7,433 bases of DNA from Bacteroides sp. (GTDB lineage: Bacteria > Bacteroidota > Bacteroidia > Bacteroidales > SM23-62), in the NCBI GenBank assembly GCA_030589965.1, contig JAUUZM010000161.1, positions 1 through 7,433 on the forward strand, in the 5' to 3' direction. Numbering within the stretch: position 1 is the first letter of the stretch; each line of letters opens with the position of its first letter. A program made the position numbers and the translations under genes. Below are positions 6,785 through 7,433 of the stretch, piece after piece. The notes beneath the pieces were generated by a model, which did not search any database, was not told the DNA's origin, and saw only the letters and a program-made list of their open reading frames with translations.

Positions 6785-7433
6785 ATGACTAAAAGACTAT
6801 TAAGCTTCTGCATACTCTTTTTTTGTGCCACGATACTTTCGGCCCAGGATAAACCGAACATAGTCTTTATCCTTGCCGACGACCTTGGTTGGGGCGATCT
6901 GCAATGTTATGGACATCCGTATTCAAAAACCCCTTCCTTGGATAATCTGGCAAGCCAGGGAATCCGTTTTGAACGATTTTATGTTACGGGGTCAACCTGC
7001 AACCCTTCCCGCACGGGATTCATGACCAGCAGACATCCGGCAAGCTATCCAGACTATCCGGCGGAATATGGTTTCGGAGATAATATAACCGTGACCGAAC
7101 TCCTGAGGCAAAATGATTATACCGTAGGGCACTTCGGGAAATGGCATATCGGACCCAAAAATGATGTTAATCCCGTGCTGAACGGGATCTATGGTATAGA
7201 TGATATTGGGGTCATTGGTGGAGATAAAAGCTCTGATGGAGGACGTGACGAAGACCTTTTTGAGGCAGCAATGCAATTTATACAGACGAATAAGGACAAA
7301 CCATTTTATGTAAATGTCTGGGGTCATATTACGCATTATGCGGTTGACCCGGTTGCATCCCTGGTGGATAATTTTAGTGATGTTTCGGTTAGCCGATCAG
7401 ATTTTGGTGTGCATATGCAAAAGCAATTTGACG
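6785..7433 (+). CDS. S1-family sulfatase, N-terminal part (sulfatase D, cut by window edge)
   Basis: The ATG at 6785 opens a frame that is still open at the last base (216 complete codons), so the 3' end lies outside. Residues 1-20 form a signal peptide close to that of sulfatase A (MTKRLL, then ILFFCA, ending AQDKPNI). The metal strand FILADDLGWGDL gives Asp32/Asp33. The formylglycine precursor is Cys72 in CNPSR, which keeps the CxPxR core but has Asn where most S1 enzymes carry Ser, Thr or a small residue. GKWHIG gives Lys119/His121, and VWGHITHY gives candidate substrate histidines at 181 and 184. The DNG strand and second lysine are beyond the edge. The start lies 28 bases after sulfatase C, consistent with co-transcription. 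Whether it ends plainly or with a LamG/T9SS tail cannot be seen. It is probably exported, and its substrate is unknown. Confidence 0.94.
   Translation, partial: MTKRLLSFCILFFCATILSAQDKPNIVFILADDLGWGDLQCYGHPYSKTPSLDNLASQGIRFERFYVTGSTCNPSRTGFMTSRHPASYPDYPAEYGFGDNITVTELLRQNDYTVGHFGKWHIGPKNDVNPVLNGIYGIDDIGVIGGDKSSDGGRDEDLFEAAMQFIQTNKDKPFYVNVWGHITHYAVDPVASLVDNFSDVSVSRSDFGVHMQKQFD

Overview
The window reads as part of a sulfatase-rich polysaccharide-degradation cluster from a Bacteroidota bacterium. The support is a C-terminal type IX secretion (T9SS) sorting domain on one gene, Sec signal peptides on all gene starts, A-rich leaders without clear Shine-Dalgarno sequences, and four type I (S1) sulfatases in a row. 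Large runs of secreted S1 sulfatases are typical of marine or sediment Bacteroidota that feed on sulfated algal or animal glycans. The exact genus and substrate cannot be read from this sequence. No SusC/SusD pair, glycoside hydrolase, polysaccharide lyase, regulator or sulfatase maturase is present here.

Layout, all on the + strand. Positions 1-143 hold the 3' end of a protein that looks like another sulfatase. Positions 144-398 hold a decayed remnant in the same frame, directly after that protein's TGA stop. It joins the beginning of a LamG-like domain to the last residues of a T9SS sorting domain, and it is homologous to the tail of the large gene further down. Positions 407-1726 encode sulfatase A (439 aa), 1813-3264 sulfatase B (483 aa), and 3307-6756 sulfatase C (1149 aa). 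Sulfatase C has, in order, a sulfatase domain, an unassigned beta-rich module, a LamG-like domain, an Fn3 domain and a T9SS tag. Positions 6785-7433 hold the N-terminal 216 residues of sulfatase D, cut by the window edge. Gaps between genes are 86 bases or less, which fits a single transcription unit.

How they may work together (inference): sulfatase C should be exported through T9SS to the surface or medium, where its accessory domains could hold it on polymer. A, B and D show only Sec signal peptides, so they are more likely periplasmic and could remove sulfate from imported oligosaccharides. All four keep a cysteine-type CxPxR core and so need a formylglycine-generating maturase encoded elsewhere.

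The most notable feature is the remnant at 144-398. Together with the similar signal peptides of A, C and D, it suggests the cluster grew by tandem duplication of a unit made of a tailed sulfatase followed by an untailed one. The upstream copy then lost its tail through an in-frame internal deletion of about 341 codons and an intervening stop. I saw no RNA gene, CRISPR array, insertion sequence or convincing terminator.
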